Of a DNA stretch of 64,000 nt, positions 25,070 to 34,057 are shown one piece after another. Numbering within the stretch: the first letter of the stretch is position 1; each line of letters starts with the position of its first letter. Both the position numbers and the translations under genes were made by a program. The stretch is from Streptomyces sp. R21 (lineage in GTDB: Bacteria; Actinomycetota; Actinomycetes; Streptomycetales; Streptomycetaceae), in the NCBI RefSeq assembly GCF_041051975.1, contig NZ_CP163435.1, positions 2,170,001 through 2,234,000 of the forward strand, in the 5' to 3' direction. The notes below the pieces were generated by a model. It worked only from the letters and a program-made list of their open reading frames with translations. It searched no databases and was not told the DNA's origin.

Positions 25070-27220
25070 ATGACAGAGCGCCAGACCGCTCCTGCGCCGG
25101 AGGGCGCGCCGGCGTCGAAAGAGACGAAGACAAGGGAGCGCAGCGACCGCGGGCTGAGGAACGTCGACGCCGGCAACCAGCGCCCTCCGGCGCAGGAGCC
25201 AAAAGAAAGGGACCGGCCGTGGCTCATGCGGACCTATGCCGGTCACTCGACCGCCGAGGCGTCCAACGAGCTGTACCGGCGCAACCTCGCCAAGGGGCAG
25301 ACGGGCCTCTCCGTGGCCTTCGACCTGCCGACGCAGACCGGCTACGACCCCGACCACATCCTCGCCCGCGGCGAGGTGGGCCGCGTCGGGGTCCCGGTCT
25401 CGCACCTCGGTGACATGCGCCGGCTGTTCCAGGACATCCCCCTGGAGCAGATGAACACCTCGATGACCATCAACGCCACCGCCATGTGGCTGCTGGCGCT
25501 CTATCAGGTCGTCGCCGAGGAGCAGGGCGCGGACGTCACCCAGCTCCAGGGCACGACCCAGAACGACATCGTGAAGGAGTACCTGTCGCGGGGCACGCAC
25601 GTGTTCCCGCCGGGTCCCTCGCTCCGTCTGACGACGGACATGATCTGCTACACCGTCAACAACATGCCCAAGTGGAACCCGATCAACATCTGCAGCTACC
25701 ACCTGCAGGAGGCGGGAGCCACCCCGGTCCAGGAGATCGCGTACGCGATGTCCACCGCGATCGCCGTCCTGGACGCGGTGTTCGCGTCCGGCCAGATCCG
25801 CGAGGACCAGAAGGGTGATGTGGTCGCGCGTATCTCCTTCTTCGTGAACGCGGGCGTCCGCTTCGTCGAGGAGATGTGCAAGATGCGGGCGTTCGGCCGC
25901 ATCTGGGACAAGATCACGCGCGAGCGGTACGGCATCGAGAACCCCAAGCACCGGCGTTTCCGGTACGGCGTCCAGGTCAACTCCCTCGGTCTGACCGAGG
26001 CGCAGCCGGAGAACAACATCCAGCGGATCGTGCTGGAGATGCTGGCCGTGACCCTCTCCAAGGACGCACGCGCGCGTGCCGTCCAACTCCCGGCCTGGAA
26101 CGAGGCGTTGGGCCTGCCCCGGCCCTGGGACCAGCAGTGGTCGCTGCGCATGCAGCAGGTGCTCGCCTACGAGAGCGACCTGCTGGAGTACGCGGACATC
26201 TTCGAGGGCTCGCACGTCATCGAGGCCAAGGTGGCCTCCCTGATGGAGGAGTCGCTCGCCGAGATCGACCGCATCCAGGAGATGGGCGGCGCGATGGCCG
26301 CCGTCGAGTCGGGCTACCTGAAGTCGCAGCTCGTCTCCTCGCACGCGCTGCGCCGGGCCCGGATCGAGGGCGGCGAGGAGAAGATCGTCGGCGTCAACAT
26401 CTTCCAGTCGACCGAGCCGAACCCGCTGACGGCCGACCTGGACGCGGCGATCCAGACGGTCGACCCGGCGGTCGAGGCCCGTGTGGTCGGCGCGCTCAAG
26501 CACTGGCGCGACACCCGCTACCAGCCGCCCTTCAACCACCCGCGCCCGTGCAAGGCGCTGGAGAAGCTGAAGGAGGCCGCGCAGGGCACCGGCAACCTCA
26601 TGGAGGCCACCCTGGAGTGCGCCCGCGCCGGGGTCACGACCGGCGAGTGGTCCGGCGCCCTGCGCGAGGTGTTCGGCGAGTTCCGGGCCCCCACCGGTGT
26701 CTCGTCGGCGCCCGTCGCCGTCACCGCCGAGGAGGGCACCGCGCTGGCCCTGGTCCGCCGCAAGGTGGAGCTGACCGCCAAGGAGATGGGCGTCGGCAAG
26801 CTCCGCTTCCTGGTGGGCAAGCCGGGCCTGGACGGGCACTCCAACGGCGCCGAGCAGATCGCCGTGCGGGCCCGCGACGCCGGGTTCGAGGTGGTCTACC
26901 AGGGCATCCGGCTCACCCCGGAGGAGATCGTGGCCGCGGCGCTCGCCGAGGACGTGCACGGCGTCGGCCTGTCCATCCTGTCCGGCTCGCACGCCCAGCT
27001 GGTGCCGGACGTGCTGGAACGGCTCCGTGTGGCCGGTGCCACAGACATCCCGGTGATCGCCGGTGGCATCATCCCGAATGGTGACGCCGAGCAGCTCCGG
27101 GCCGCCGGAGTCGCCGCGGTCTTCACCCCGAAGGACTTCGACATCACCGGAATCATCGGCCGCATCGTCGACGAGATCCGCAAAGCGAACAAGCTCGACC
27201 CCCTGGAGGTCCCCGCATGA
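25070..27220 (+). CDS. ecm: Ethylmalonyl-CoA mutase, B12-dependent (MeaA type)
   Basis: 716 residues. Converts (2R)-ethylmalonyl-CoA to methylsuccinyl-CoA by a coenzyme-B12 radical rearrangement. The N-terminal barrel shows SVAFDLPTQTGYDPDHILAR and MNTSMTINATAMWLLALYQV; the C-terminal B12 domain (about 570-705) has the base-off motif DGHSNG with the cobalt-ligand histidine H590 and the partner GLSILSGSHAQLVPDVLERL. A single-chain protein of this length and its place after ccr distinguish it from methylmalonyl-CoA or isobutyryl-CoA mutases. The ATG start has no strong ribosome site. Its TGA overlaps the next ATG (ATGA). Confidence 0.94.
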   Translation: MTERQTAPAPEGAPASKETKTRERSDRGLRNVDAGNQRPPAQEPKERDRPWLMRTYAGHSTAEASNELYRRNLAKGQTGLSVAFDLPTQTGYDPDHILARGEVGRVGVPVSHLGDMRRLFQDIPLEQMNTSMTINATAMWLLALYQVVAEEQGADVTQLQGTTQNDIVKEYLSRGTHVFPPGPSLRLTTDMICYTVNNMPKWNPINICSYHLQEAGATPVQEIAYAMSTAIAVLDAVFASGQIREDQKGDVVARISFFVNAGVRFVEEMCKMRAFGRIWDKITRERYGIENPKHRRFRYGVQVNSLGLTEAQPENNIQRIVLEMLAVTLSKDARARAVQLPAWNEALGLPRPWDQQWSLRMQQVLAYESDLLEYADIFEGSHVIEAKVASLMEESLAEIDRIQEMGGAMAAVESGYLKSQLVSSHALRRARIEGGEEKIVGVNIFQSTEPNPLTADLDAAIQTVDPAVEARVVGALKHWRDTRYQPPFNHPRPCKALEKLKEAAQGTGNLMEATLECARAGVTTGEWSGALREVFGEFRAPTGVSSAPVAVTAEEGTALALVRRKVELTAKEMGVGKLRFLVGKPGLDGHSNGAEQIAVRARDAGFEVVYQGIRLTPEEIVAAALAEDVHGVGLSILSGSHAQLVPDVLERLRVAGATDIPVIAGGIIPNGDAEQLRAAGVAAVFTPKDFDITGIIGRIVDEIRKANKLDPLEVPA

Positions 27221-28182
27221 CCAGCCCCGTCAACCGCCTGCGTCCGCGGCGCTCCTGCCTGGCCGTGCCCGGCTCGAACCCCCGCTTCCTGGAGAAGGCC
27301 CAGGGCCTGGCCGCCGACCAGGTCTTCCTCGACCTGGAGGACGCGTGCGCGCCGCTCGCCAAGCCGGAGGCGCGGCACACCATCGTCAAGTTCCTCAACG
27401 AGGGTGACTGGACGGGCAAGACGCGGGTCGTGCGCGTCAACGACTGGACGACCGAGTGGACGTACCGCGATGTCGTCACGGTCGTCGAGGGCGCCGGACA
27501 GAACCTCGACTGCATCATGCTGCCGAAGGTCCAGGACGCCCAGCAGATCGTGGCCCTCGACCTGCTGCTGACGCAGATCGAGAAGACGATGGGCTTCGAG
27601 GTCGGCAAGATCGGCATCGAGGCGCAGATCGAGAACGCCCAGGGCCTGAACAACGTCAACGCGATCGCCACCGCTTCGCAGCGCGTGGAGACGATCATCT
27701 TCGGCCCGGCCGACTTCATGGCCTCCATCAACATGAAGTCCCTGGTCGTCGGCGAGCAGCCGCCCGGCTACGGCGCCGACGCGTACCACTACATCCTGAT
27801 GGCCATCCTGATGGCCGCCCGCGCCAACAACCTCCAGGCGATCGACGGCCCCTACCTGCAGATCCGCAACCAGGACGGCTACAAGGCGGTCGCCCAGCGC
27901 GCCGCCGCGCTCGGCTTCGACGGCAAGTGGGTGCTGCACCCGGACCAGGTCGCCGCAGCCAACGAGATCTTCTCGCCGTCGCAGGAGGACTTCGACCACG
28001 CCGAGCTGATCCTGGACGCGTACGACTTCTACACGTCCGAGGCGGGCGGCAAGAAGGGCTCCGCGATGCTGGGCGACGAGATGATCGACGAGGCCAGCCG
28101 CAAGATGGCGCTCGTCATCTCGGGCAAGGGCCGGGCCGCCGGCATGCAGCGCACCAGCAAGTTCGAAGCCCCGGAGGCCTGA
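27217..28182 (+). CDS. mcl: Malyl-CoA/beta-methylmalyl-CoA lyase (CitE-like)
   Basis: 321 residues, HpcH/HpaI/CitE aldolase superfamily. Opening RRSCLAVPGSNPRFLEKAQG, acidic metal/CoA site FLDLEDACAPLAKPEAR, arginine strand TRVVRVNDW, and the conserved FGPADFMASINM segment. In this operon it cleaves (2R,3S)-beta-methylmalyl-CoA to glyoxylate and propionyl-CoA, and may also form L-malyl-CoA. Translationally coupled to ecm by an ATGA overlap. A GGAGG site lies inside the end of ecm. Confidence 0.9.
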   Translation: MTSPVNRLRPRRSCLAVPGSNPRFLEKAQGLAADQVFLDLEDACAPLAKPEARHTIVKFLNEGDWTGKTRVVRVNDWTTEWTYRDVVTVVEGAGQNLDCIMLPKVQDAQQIVALDLLLTQIEKTMGFEVGKIGIEAQIENAQGLNNVNAIATASQRVETIIFGPADFMASINMKSLVVGEQPPGYGADAYHYILMAILMAARANNLQAIDGPYLQIRNQDGYKAVAQRAAALGFDGKWVLHPDQVAAANEIFSPSQEDFDHAELILDAYDFYTSEAGGKKGSAMLGDEMIDEASRKMALVISGKGRAAGMQRTSKFEAPEA

Positions 28183-28187
28183 GCACC

Positions 28188-28700
28188 ATGCAGTTCGGAC
28201 GCACCTACGAGGAGTTCGAGGTCGGCGCGGTCTACAAGCACTGGCCCGGAAAAACGGTCACCGAGTACGACGACCACCTCTTCTGTCTGCTCACCATGAA
28301 CCACCACCCGCTCCACATGGACACCAACTATGCGGAGAACACGACGGACTTCGGCAAGAACGTCGTCGTAGGCAACTACATCTACTCGCTGCTCCTCGGC
28401 ATGTCCGTTCCGGACGTGTCGGGCAAGGCGATCGCCAACCTGGAGATCGAGTCGCTGCGTCACGTGGCGCCGACCTTCCACGGCGACACGATCTACGGCG
28501 AGACGACGGTCCTCGACAAGACGCCGTCGAGGTCGAAGAACGACCGCGGGATCGTCTACGTCGAGACCAAGGGCTACAAGCAGGACGGCACGCTGGTCTG
28601 CGTGTTCCGCCGCAAGGTGATGGTGCCGACCGAGACGTACATCAAGGAGCGCGGCGGCGAGCAGCCCGGCCGCCCCCAGCTCAAGGAGCAGGAGAAGTAG
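28188..28700 (+). CDS. mch: Mesaconyl-CoA hydratase-type MaoC dehydratase
   Basis: 170 residues, hot-dog fold of the MaoC type. It opens FGRTYEEFEVGAVYKHWPGK; the dehydratase dyad region is MNHHPLHMDTNYAENTTDFG and GNYIYSLLLGMSVPDVSG. It hydrates mesaconyl-CoA to beta-methylmalyl-CoA in the ethylmalonyl-CoA pathway. The typical proteobacterial Mch is about twice this length, so assignment rests on operon position as well as fold. Five bases after mcl; mcd begins two bases after its stop. Confidence 0.85.
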   Translation: MQFGRTYEEFEVGAVYKHWPGKTVTEYDDHLFCLLTMNHHPLHMDTNYAENTTDFGKNVVVGNYIYSLLLGMSVPDVSGKAIANLEIESLRHVAPTFHGDTIYGETTVLDKTPSRSKNDRGIVYVETKGYKQDGTLVCVFRRKVMVPTETYIKERGGEQPGRPQLKEQEK

Positions 28701-28702
28701 CC

Positions 28703-29908
28703 ATGGCGCGACTCGCCCAGACCGCCGGTCTCACCGACGTCCAGCAGGAGATCCTCTCCACCGTCCGCGACTTCGTGGACAAGGAGATCATCCCGGTCGC
28801 GACCGAGCTGGAGCACCGCGACGAGTACCCCCAGCAGATCGTCGACGGGCTCAAGGAGTTGGGCCTCTTCGGCCTGATGATCCCCGAGGAGTACGGCGGT
28901 CTGGGCGAGTCCCTCCTGACGTACGCGCTGTGCGTCGAGGAGATCGCCCGCGGCTGGATGTCGGTCTCCGGCATCATCAACACGCACTTCATCGTGGCGT
29001 ACATGCTCAAGCAGCACGGCACGCAGGAGCAGAAGGACTACTTCCTGCCGCGCATGGCGCTCGGCGAGGTGCGTGGCGCGTTCTCGATGTCGGAGCCGGC
29101 CCTCGGTTCGGACGTGTCCGCGATCTCCTCCAAGGCGGTCAAGGACGGCGACGAGTACGTCCTGAACGGTCAGAAGATGTGGCTGACGAACGGCGGCACG
29201 TCAACACTGGTGGCCGTTCTCGTCCGAAGTGATGAAGGACACCCCGAGGGCACGGCGCCCCACAAGTCGATGACGACCTTCCTCGTCGAGAAGGAGCCCG
29301 GCTTCGGAGAGGTCCGTCCCGGCCTCACCATTCCCGGGAAGATCGACAAGATGGGTTACAAGGGCGTCGACACGACCGAACTCATCATGGACGGACTGCG
29401 CATTCCGGCCAATCGTGTGCTCGGCGGGGTCACCGGCCGAGGGTTTTACCAAATGATGGACGGAGTCGAAGTCGGCCGCGTGAATGTGGCGGCACGTGGC
29501 TGCGGTGTCGCGCAGCGTGCTTTCGAACTGGGTGTCTCCTACGCCCAGCAACGTCACACTTTCGGCAAGGCGATCGCCCAGCACCAGGCCATTCAGTTCA
29601 AGCTGGCCGAGATGGCTACCAAGGTCGAGGCCGCGCATGCGATGATGGTGAATGCAGCACGCAAAAAGGACTCTGGCGAACGAAACGACCTCGAAGCAGG
29701 GATGGCGAAGTACCTCGCCTCCGAATACTGCAAGGAAGTAGTCGAGGACGCTTTCCGGATCCACGGGGGCTACGGCTTCTCGAAGGAGTACGAGATCGAG
29801 CGTCTCTACCGTGAGGCGCCGATGCTGCTGATCGGTGAAGGTACCGCCGAGATCCAGAAAATGATCATCGGTCGCAGGCTGCTCGAAGAGTATCGACTCC
29901 AGGGCTAG
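28703..29908 (+). CDS. mcd: Acyl-CoA dehydrogenase, probable methylsuccinyl-CoA dehydrogenase
   Basis: 401 residues, FAD-dependent. FAD/substrate signature GAFSMSEPALGSDVSAISSK, LNGQKMWLTNGG, and the C-terminal RIHGGYGFSKEYEIERLYRE. In this operon the expected reaction is (2S)-methylsuccinyl-CoA to mesaconyl-CoA. It lacks the long N-terminal extension of the proteobacterial enzyme, so a broader short-chain acyl-CoA dehydrogenase is an alternative. From about 29200 onward third-position choice becomes less G/C-rich than in the rest of the operon. Last gene; a hairpin follows. Confidence 0.87.
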   Translation: MARLAQTAGLTDVQQEILSTVRDFVDKEIIPVATELEHRDEYPQQIVDGLKELGLFGLMIPEEYGGLGESLLTYALCVEEIARGWMSVSGIINTHFIVAYMLKQHGTQEQKDYFLPRMALGEVRGAFSMSEPALGSDVSAISSKAVKDGDEYVLNGQKMWLTNGGTSTLVAVLVRSDEGHPEGTAPHKSMTTFLVEKEPGFGEVRPGLTIPGKIDKMGYKGVDTTELIMDGLRIPANRVLGGVTGRGFYQMMDGVEVGRVNVAARGCGVAQRAFELGVSYAQQRHTFGKAIAQHQAIQFKLAEMATKVEAAHAMMVNAARKKDSGERNDLEAGMAKYLASEYCKEVVEDAFRIHGGYGFSKEYEIERLYREAPMLLIGEGTAEIQKMIIGRRLLEEYRLQG

Positions 29909-29920
29909 ATGTCCCGGTTC

Positions 29921-29953
29921 GGGGTGTTTTCTTCGAGAAGAAGATCACACCCC
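29921..29953 (+). terminator. Hairpin terminator of the ccr operon
   Basis: GGGGTGT (29921-29927) pairs with ACACCCC (29947-29953), and the inside TTCTTC/GAAGAA continues the stem with a short GAG loop and one bulge. It begins 12 bases after the mcd stop. No clean T-run follows. Confidence 0.65.
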
Positions 29954-30078
29954 GTCAACACTCTTCGGCCGTCGACTCCGCTTCCTGGCTTGCCCAGTTG
30001 TGGCCCACGACCGGTACGATCCCGGGAAAGCCGCCGTCCCCCGTCACAGCGCGGCATCATCCGCTACGAAGGTCATCC

Positions 30079-30735
30079 ATGCCCCACAGCCAAACCTCTG
30101 CACCTCGCGACAGCCTGGCAGGCGTACGCCTCGCGCGCGGAGCATCGCCGTGGCTTCTCCCGACCGTCGCCACCGCAGCACTCAGCCTGGTCCGCGCGCG
30201 CCGCTCCGGCGCCGCCAAGGCCGTGGCCGTACCCGCCACCGCGCTCGCGGCGGGCATGCTGTGGTTCTTCCGCGACCCCGAGCGCGAGATCACTCAGGGC
30301 CGGGTCATCTCGCCCGCCGACGGTGTGGTGCAGAGCATCATGCCGTGGAAGGACGGACGCACCCGCGTCGCGATCTTCATGAGCCCGCTCAACGTCCACG
30401 TCAACCGCGCGCCGCTGTCCGGCACCGTGACGTCGGTCGAGCACATCCCGGGCGGGTTCGTTCCGGCGTTCAACAAGGAGAGCGAGAACAACGAGCGCGT
30501 TGTCTGGCACTTCGACACCGAGCTCGGCGACATCGAGATGATCCAGATCGCCGGGGCGGTCGCCCGTCGCATCGTGCCGTACATCCCGCAGGGAACCAAG
30601 GTCGAGCAGGGCGAGCGGATCGGCCTGATCCGCTTCGGCTCCCGCGTCGACATCTACCTCCCCGAGGGTGTCGAGGTCGATGTGGAGGTCGGTCAGAAGA
30701 CCGTGGCTGGGGTGACTCGAATTGACCGTGATTGA
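30079..30735 (+). CDS. psd: Phosphatidylserine decarboxylase proenzyme
   Basis: 218 residues, the short (PSD-A) type. An N-terminal hydrophobic segment anchors it (AKAVAVPATALAAGMLWFFR). ISPADGVV and FMSPLNVHVNRAP are conserved, and the self-cleavage site that makes the pyruvoyl cofactor is the GS pair in LIRFGSRVDIYLPEG. Product: phosphatidylethanolamine. The ATG at 30079 follows GAAGG; the frame is open further upstream without a site. Its end overlaps pssA by 14 bases. Confidence 0.94.
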   Translation: MPHSQTSAPRDSLAGVRLARGASPWLLPTVATAALSLVRARRSGAAKAVAVPATALAAGMLWFFRDPEREITQGRVISPADGVVQSIMPWKDGRTRVAIFMSPLNVHVNRAPLSGTVTSVEHIPGGFVPAFNKESENNERVVWHFDTELGDIEMIQIAGAVARRIVPYIPQGTKVEQGERIGLIRFGSRVDIYLPEGVEVDVEVGQKTVAGVTRIDRD

Positions 30736-31576
30736 TCCTGAGACACAGGCCGGCTGGGTGCCGGAGGCCGCCGAGGACGACGAGGACGAGATGCCCCTCT
30801 CGCTCCGTCTCTCAATAGCGGACACCCTCACCCTCGGTAACGCCACGTGCGGCTTCATGGCGGTGTACTTCACCACCACGGGGATCCTCATCCCGCACCT
30901 GACGGGCAACGACGAGTCGACGGGCATGGCCCGCCACTCGGCCGCCACGGCGGTCATCCTGATGCTGTGCGCGGCGGTCTTCGACCTCTTCGACGGTCTG
31001 GTCGCCCGCAAGCTGCGCTCCTCCCCCATGGGCGCGGAACTGGACAACCTCTCCGACCTGATCAGCTTCGGTCTGGCCCCGGCGTACTTCGTCCTGGTCT
31101 ACGGCATGGTCGCGGACGACGCGCACCAGAGAGTGGCCGCGGTGGGGGCCATCGTGGTCCTGCTGGCCGTCGTGCTCAGGCTGGCGAGATTCTCTTGTGT
31201 GACGGTTAAGGACGGCACCTTCCAGGGCATGCCCTCGCCGTTCGGCGCGCTGACCGTGGTCTCGATCGTGCTGCTGGAGCTGCCCTTCGTGGCGACGCTG
31301 CTGGCGATCATCGGCACCGCGTGGCTGATGGTGAGCCGGGTCGAGTACCCGAAGCCGCGGGGTCCGCTCGCGGTGGCGATGCTCTCCTGGATCGTCTCCG
31401 CGATGGGTCTGCTGGCGGCCTGGGCCTTCGACGCCCCCGGCGGCGCCCTGCTGCTCCAGACGGGCTGTGCGCTCCAGCTGGTGCTCGGCGCGGTGATCCC
31501 CCTCTTCGCCACGGCGCGGCGGGTGAACAACTTCCGCGACAACCGGCGTGAGGCGCGCGCGGCGCAGCTGCCGTAG
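30722..31576 (+). CDS. pssA: CDP-diacylglycerol-serine O-phosphatidyltransferase
   Basis: About 284 residues, multi-pass membrane enzyme. The CDP-alcohol phosphotransferase motif D-G-x2-A-R-x8-G-x3-D-x3-D is complete: DGLVARKL then GAELDNLSD. It makes phosphatidylserine, which the preceding psd converts to phosphatidylethanolamine. The start is uncertain: TTG at 30722 or GTG at 30728, both inside the end of psd; later ATG starts would remove only an acidic, non-conserved leader. Translation is probably coupled to psd. Confidence 0.92.
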   Translation: MTVIDPETQAGWVPEAAEDDEDEMPLSLRLSIADTLTLGNATCGFMAVYFTTTGILIPHLTGNDESTGMARHSAATAVILMLCAAVFDLFDGLVARKLRSSPMGAELDNLSDLISFGLAPAYFVLVYGMVADDAHQRVAAVGAIVVLLAVVLRLARFSCVTVKDGTFQGMPSPFGALTVVSIVLLELPFVATLLAIIGTAWLMVSRVEYPKPRGPLAVAMLSWIVSAMGLLAAWAFDAPGGALLLQTGCALQLVLGAVIPLFATARRVNNFRDNRREARAAQLP

Positions 31577-31594
31577 CAGCGGTCGTACGACAGT

Positions 31595-31630
31595 CGAAGG
31601 GCCCCGAACCACCCGGTTCGGGGCCCTTCG
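31595..31630. terminator. Bidirectional terminator between pssA and livK
   Basis: A perfect 16-bp stem: CGAAGGGCCCCGAACC (31595-31610), loop ACCC, and GGTTCGGGGCCCTTCG (31615-31630). It sits between two convergent operons and can serve both. Confidence 0.85.
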
Positions 31631-31643
31631 CGTGTACGGGCCC

Positions 31644-32909
31644 TCAGCCGCCCGGTGTGTAGCCCTCGGCGACCGTCGACGCCCCCGCCTCGCGGACGAC
31701 CGTCATGCCGCCCACGGCGCTCTTGTCGGGCCGCAGGATGATGCTCTGCTTCGAGGACGGGGCCTTCGGGTCGGTGAAGTCCTGGGTGACGCCGAAGCCA
31801 GGGTCGAAGGCGTTGATGGTCAGCAGCGCCCTGTCGACGCCCTCACGGGTGAGGTCCTTGCTGGTGCAGGCCTTCTTCAGGGCCTCGCCGAACGCGGAGG
31901 CCGCGGTCCAGCCCGCCACGATGCCGTTGTCGAGGGCGGCCTTCGGATAGGCCTTCCGGTAGTCGGCGACGAGCTGCTTCGCCTTGGGGGTGTCGGCGCC
32001 GATCGGCAGCGAGGGCGAGGCGACGTAGTAGTTCTTCATGAGGGCGGGGCCCGCCTCGGTGGCGAGCAGCTGCGGGGCGAACGCCGAGTTGTTGCCGATG
32101 ATCGGCACGTCGAACTTCCCGGCCGCCGCGACCCCGACGAGGGAGGCCGCCTGGCGCGGGCCCGCGCTGATCACGATCGCCTTGACGCCGGCCTGCTTGA
32201 GGGCGGCGACCTGGGCGGTCATGTCGTTGTCGGTCGGTTTGATCTTCTGCTCGACGACGGTGAGCCCGGACTTCTTCGCCATGTACTTGGAGCCGGTCAG
32301 GGCGTTCTCGCCGTAGTCGCCCTCGAAGTAGACGTGCCCGATCTTGTCGCCCTTCTTGATCCCCTTCTCCTTCATCAGGAAGTCGACGGCGTTGATCGTC
32401 TCGACGTCGTACGTGGAGCCGATGACCCGGATGTACGGGCTGCCCAGCAGGGTGGCCGACCAGGCCTGCGGCAGCACCAGGCCCTTGTCCTGGCCGTCGA
32501 TGCGCTGTTTGACGGCGGCCACGAAGGGCGAGCCGATGAACTGGGTGAAGCCCAGCACCTTCGGGGCCAGCTCGGTGTACCCGGAGACCGCCTTCTGCGG
32601 CTCGTAGCCGTGGTCGCGGACGGTGAGGGCCAGCTGATAGCCGCAGATGCCGCCGGCGGCGTTGGTCTGCTTCACATAGAGCTGCTGGGCCTGGGTGACG
32701 CTCTTGCCGAGGGTGGCGTAGACGCCGGTCATGTCGGTGAGGACGCCGAGGTTGATGGTCTTCCCGGAGATACCCTCGCCGGTCTTCAACCCGCCGGTGG
32801 CCTTGGTGCCCCCGCTGTCGTCGTCCTTGGCCTTGGAACTGCATCCGGCCAGCACGAGCAGGGCGGCCAGCGCCCCGGCAGCCACCCTGGCCGCATATGT
32901 CGTACTCAT
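31644..32909 (-). CDS. livK: ABC transporter substrate-binding lipoprotein (branched-chain amino acid type)
   Basis: 421 residues. A lipoprotein signal with lipobox LAGC at about residues 20-23 anchors it outside the membrane. Type I periplasmic-binding fold: INLGVLTDMTGVYATLGKSV, GHVYFEGDYGENALTGSKYM, FDVPIIGNNSAFAPQLLATE. It could bind leucine-type amino acids, but related proteins bind amides, urea or aromatic acids, so the ligand is open. Last gene of the minus-strand operon livF-G-H-M-K; its ATG overlaps the livM stop (ATGA). Confidence 0.9.
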   Translation of the reverse strand: MSTTYAARVAAGALAALLVLAGCSSKAKDDDSGGTKATGGLKTGEGISGKTINLGVLTDMTGVYATLGKSVTQAQQLYVKQTNAAGGICGYQLALTVRDHGYEPQKAVSGYTELAPKVLGFTQFIGSPFVAAVKQRIDGQDKGLVLPQAWSATLLGSPYIRVIGSTYDVETINAVDFLMKEKGIKKGDKIGHVYFEGDYGENALTGSKYMAKKSGLTVVEQKIKPTDNDMTAQVAALKQAGVKAIVISAGPRQAASLVGVAAAGKFDVPIIGNNSAFAPQLLATEAGPALMKNYYVASPSLPIGADTPKAKQLVADYRKAYPKAALDNGIVAGWTAASAFGEALKKACTSKDLTREGVDRALLTINAFDPGFGVTQDFTDPKAPSSKQSIILRPDKSAVGGMTVVREAGASTVAEGYTPGG

Positions 32910-34057
32910 CGTTCCTCCCTTGGAAGCCCTGGAAGCTCTGGAAGCCCCGGACCCTTTGACAGCGGCCCTGGATCGGTCCTGACCCGGCGCCGGGCGGCCG
33001 CCCCGACCAGGCCACCGGGCAGGAAGAGCACCGCGGCCACGACTGCGGCGCCGTAGAGGTACCGGGCCGCCTCGCCCGGTGCGATGCCGCCCGTGCCGGG
33101 GTCGGAGACCAGCGGCAGGGCGTCGCTGTAGCGGGTCAGCAGCTGCGGCAGCAGGGAGACGAACACGGCTCCGACCACCGCCCCGGCCACCGAGCCGAGC
33201 CCGCCGATGACGATCATGGCGAGGTATTCCAGCGAGAGGGTCACACCGAAGTAGTCGGGCACCGTCCGCTGGAAGACCAAGGCGAGCAGGACCCCGGCGA
33301 GGCCCGCGTACATCGACGACAGGACGAAGACGGCGGCCCGGTAGCGGGCCACGGGCACGCCGATCACGCCGGCCGCGATCCGGTGGTCGCGGATCGCGTT
33401 CATGGCCCGGCCGGGTCTGCCCCGCAGCACCCCGCGGGCGAACAGTCCGCCGCCCAGGAGCAGCACCAGACCCGCGTACCAGAGCTTCTCGGCGGAGCCG
33501 AACGGCACGGCGGCGACGACGAGTTCGCGGTCGTCGAAGGTGAGGCCGAAGACGCTCAGCGGCGGTACGTCGCGGCCGTTGGAACCACCGGTCAGATCGT
33601 GCGCGTTGAACATCACGTGCTGGCCGATGAAGACGAGCGCGAGCGTCGCGATCCCCAGGTAGGCGCCGCTGAGCCGCCCCGCGATGGGGCTGAACAGGCC
33701 GCCCGCCACGCCCGAGACCAGCACGGCGAGGATCACCGCGAGCCAGGTCGGCAGCCCGAGCCCGGTCAGCCCGTCGCCGCCGTCCGCCGCGAACACGCAG
33801 TAGCCGTACGCCCCGACCGCGAGGAAGAAGGCATGGCCCATGGAGAGCTGGCCGGTGGCGCCGGTGAGGAGGTTGAGGCCGATCGCGCCGATCGCGGCGG
33901 CCATCGCGAACAGGCCCGCCAGGAGCCAGAAGCGGTCCACGTAGAACGGCAGGGCGAGCAGTACGACGGTGCCGGCGGCCCAGGCATAGGTGCGGGGCCG
34001 GGGACGGGGGCGGGCCGACCGCAGCGGCTTCGCCGGCTTCACCAGGGCTTCAGACAC
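32906..34057 (-). CDS. livM: ABC transporter permease, LivM type
   Basis: 383 residues with about ten membrane helices after a short basic N-terminus (RSARPRPRPRTYAW). The family signature GATGQLSMGHAFFLAVGAYG and the late IGGLGSVAGAVVGAVFV are present. Forms the membrane channel with LivH. Overlaps livH by eight bases and livK by four. Confidence 0.91.
   Translation of the reverse strand: MSEALVKPAKPLRSARPRPRPRTYAWAAGTVVLLALPFYVDRFWLLAGLFAMAAAIGAIGLNLLTGATGQLSMGHAFFLAVGAYGYCVFAADGGDGLTGLGLPTWLAVILAVLVSGVAGGLFSPIAGRLSGAYLGIATLALVFIGQHVMFNAHDLTGGSNGRDVPPLSVFGLTFDDRELVVAAVPFGSAEKLWYAGLVLLLGGGLFARGVLRGRPGRAMNAIRDHRIAAGVIGVPVARYRAAVFVLSSMYAGLAGVLLALVFQRTVPDYFGVTLSLEYLAMIVIGGLGSVAGAVVGAVFVSLLPQLLTRYSDALPLVSDPGTGGIAPGEAARYLYGAAVVAAVLFLPGGLVGAAARRRVRTDPGPLSKGPGLPELPGLPREER

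Noticed and set aside
20532-31576. Secondary-metabolite gene cluster
   Set aside because: Ccr and Ecm can supply extender units, but no polyketide synthase, acyltransferase or tailoring genes are present; the block is the primary ethylmalonyl-CoA pathway followed by phospholipid genes.
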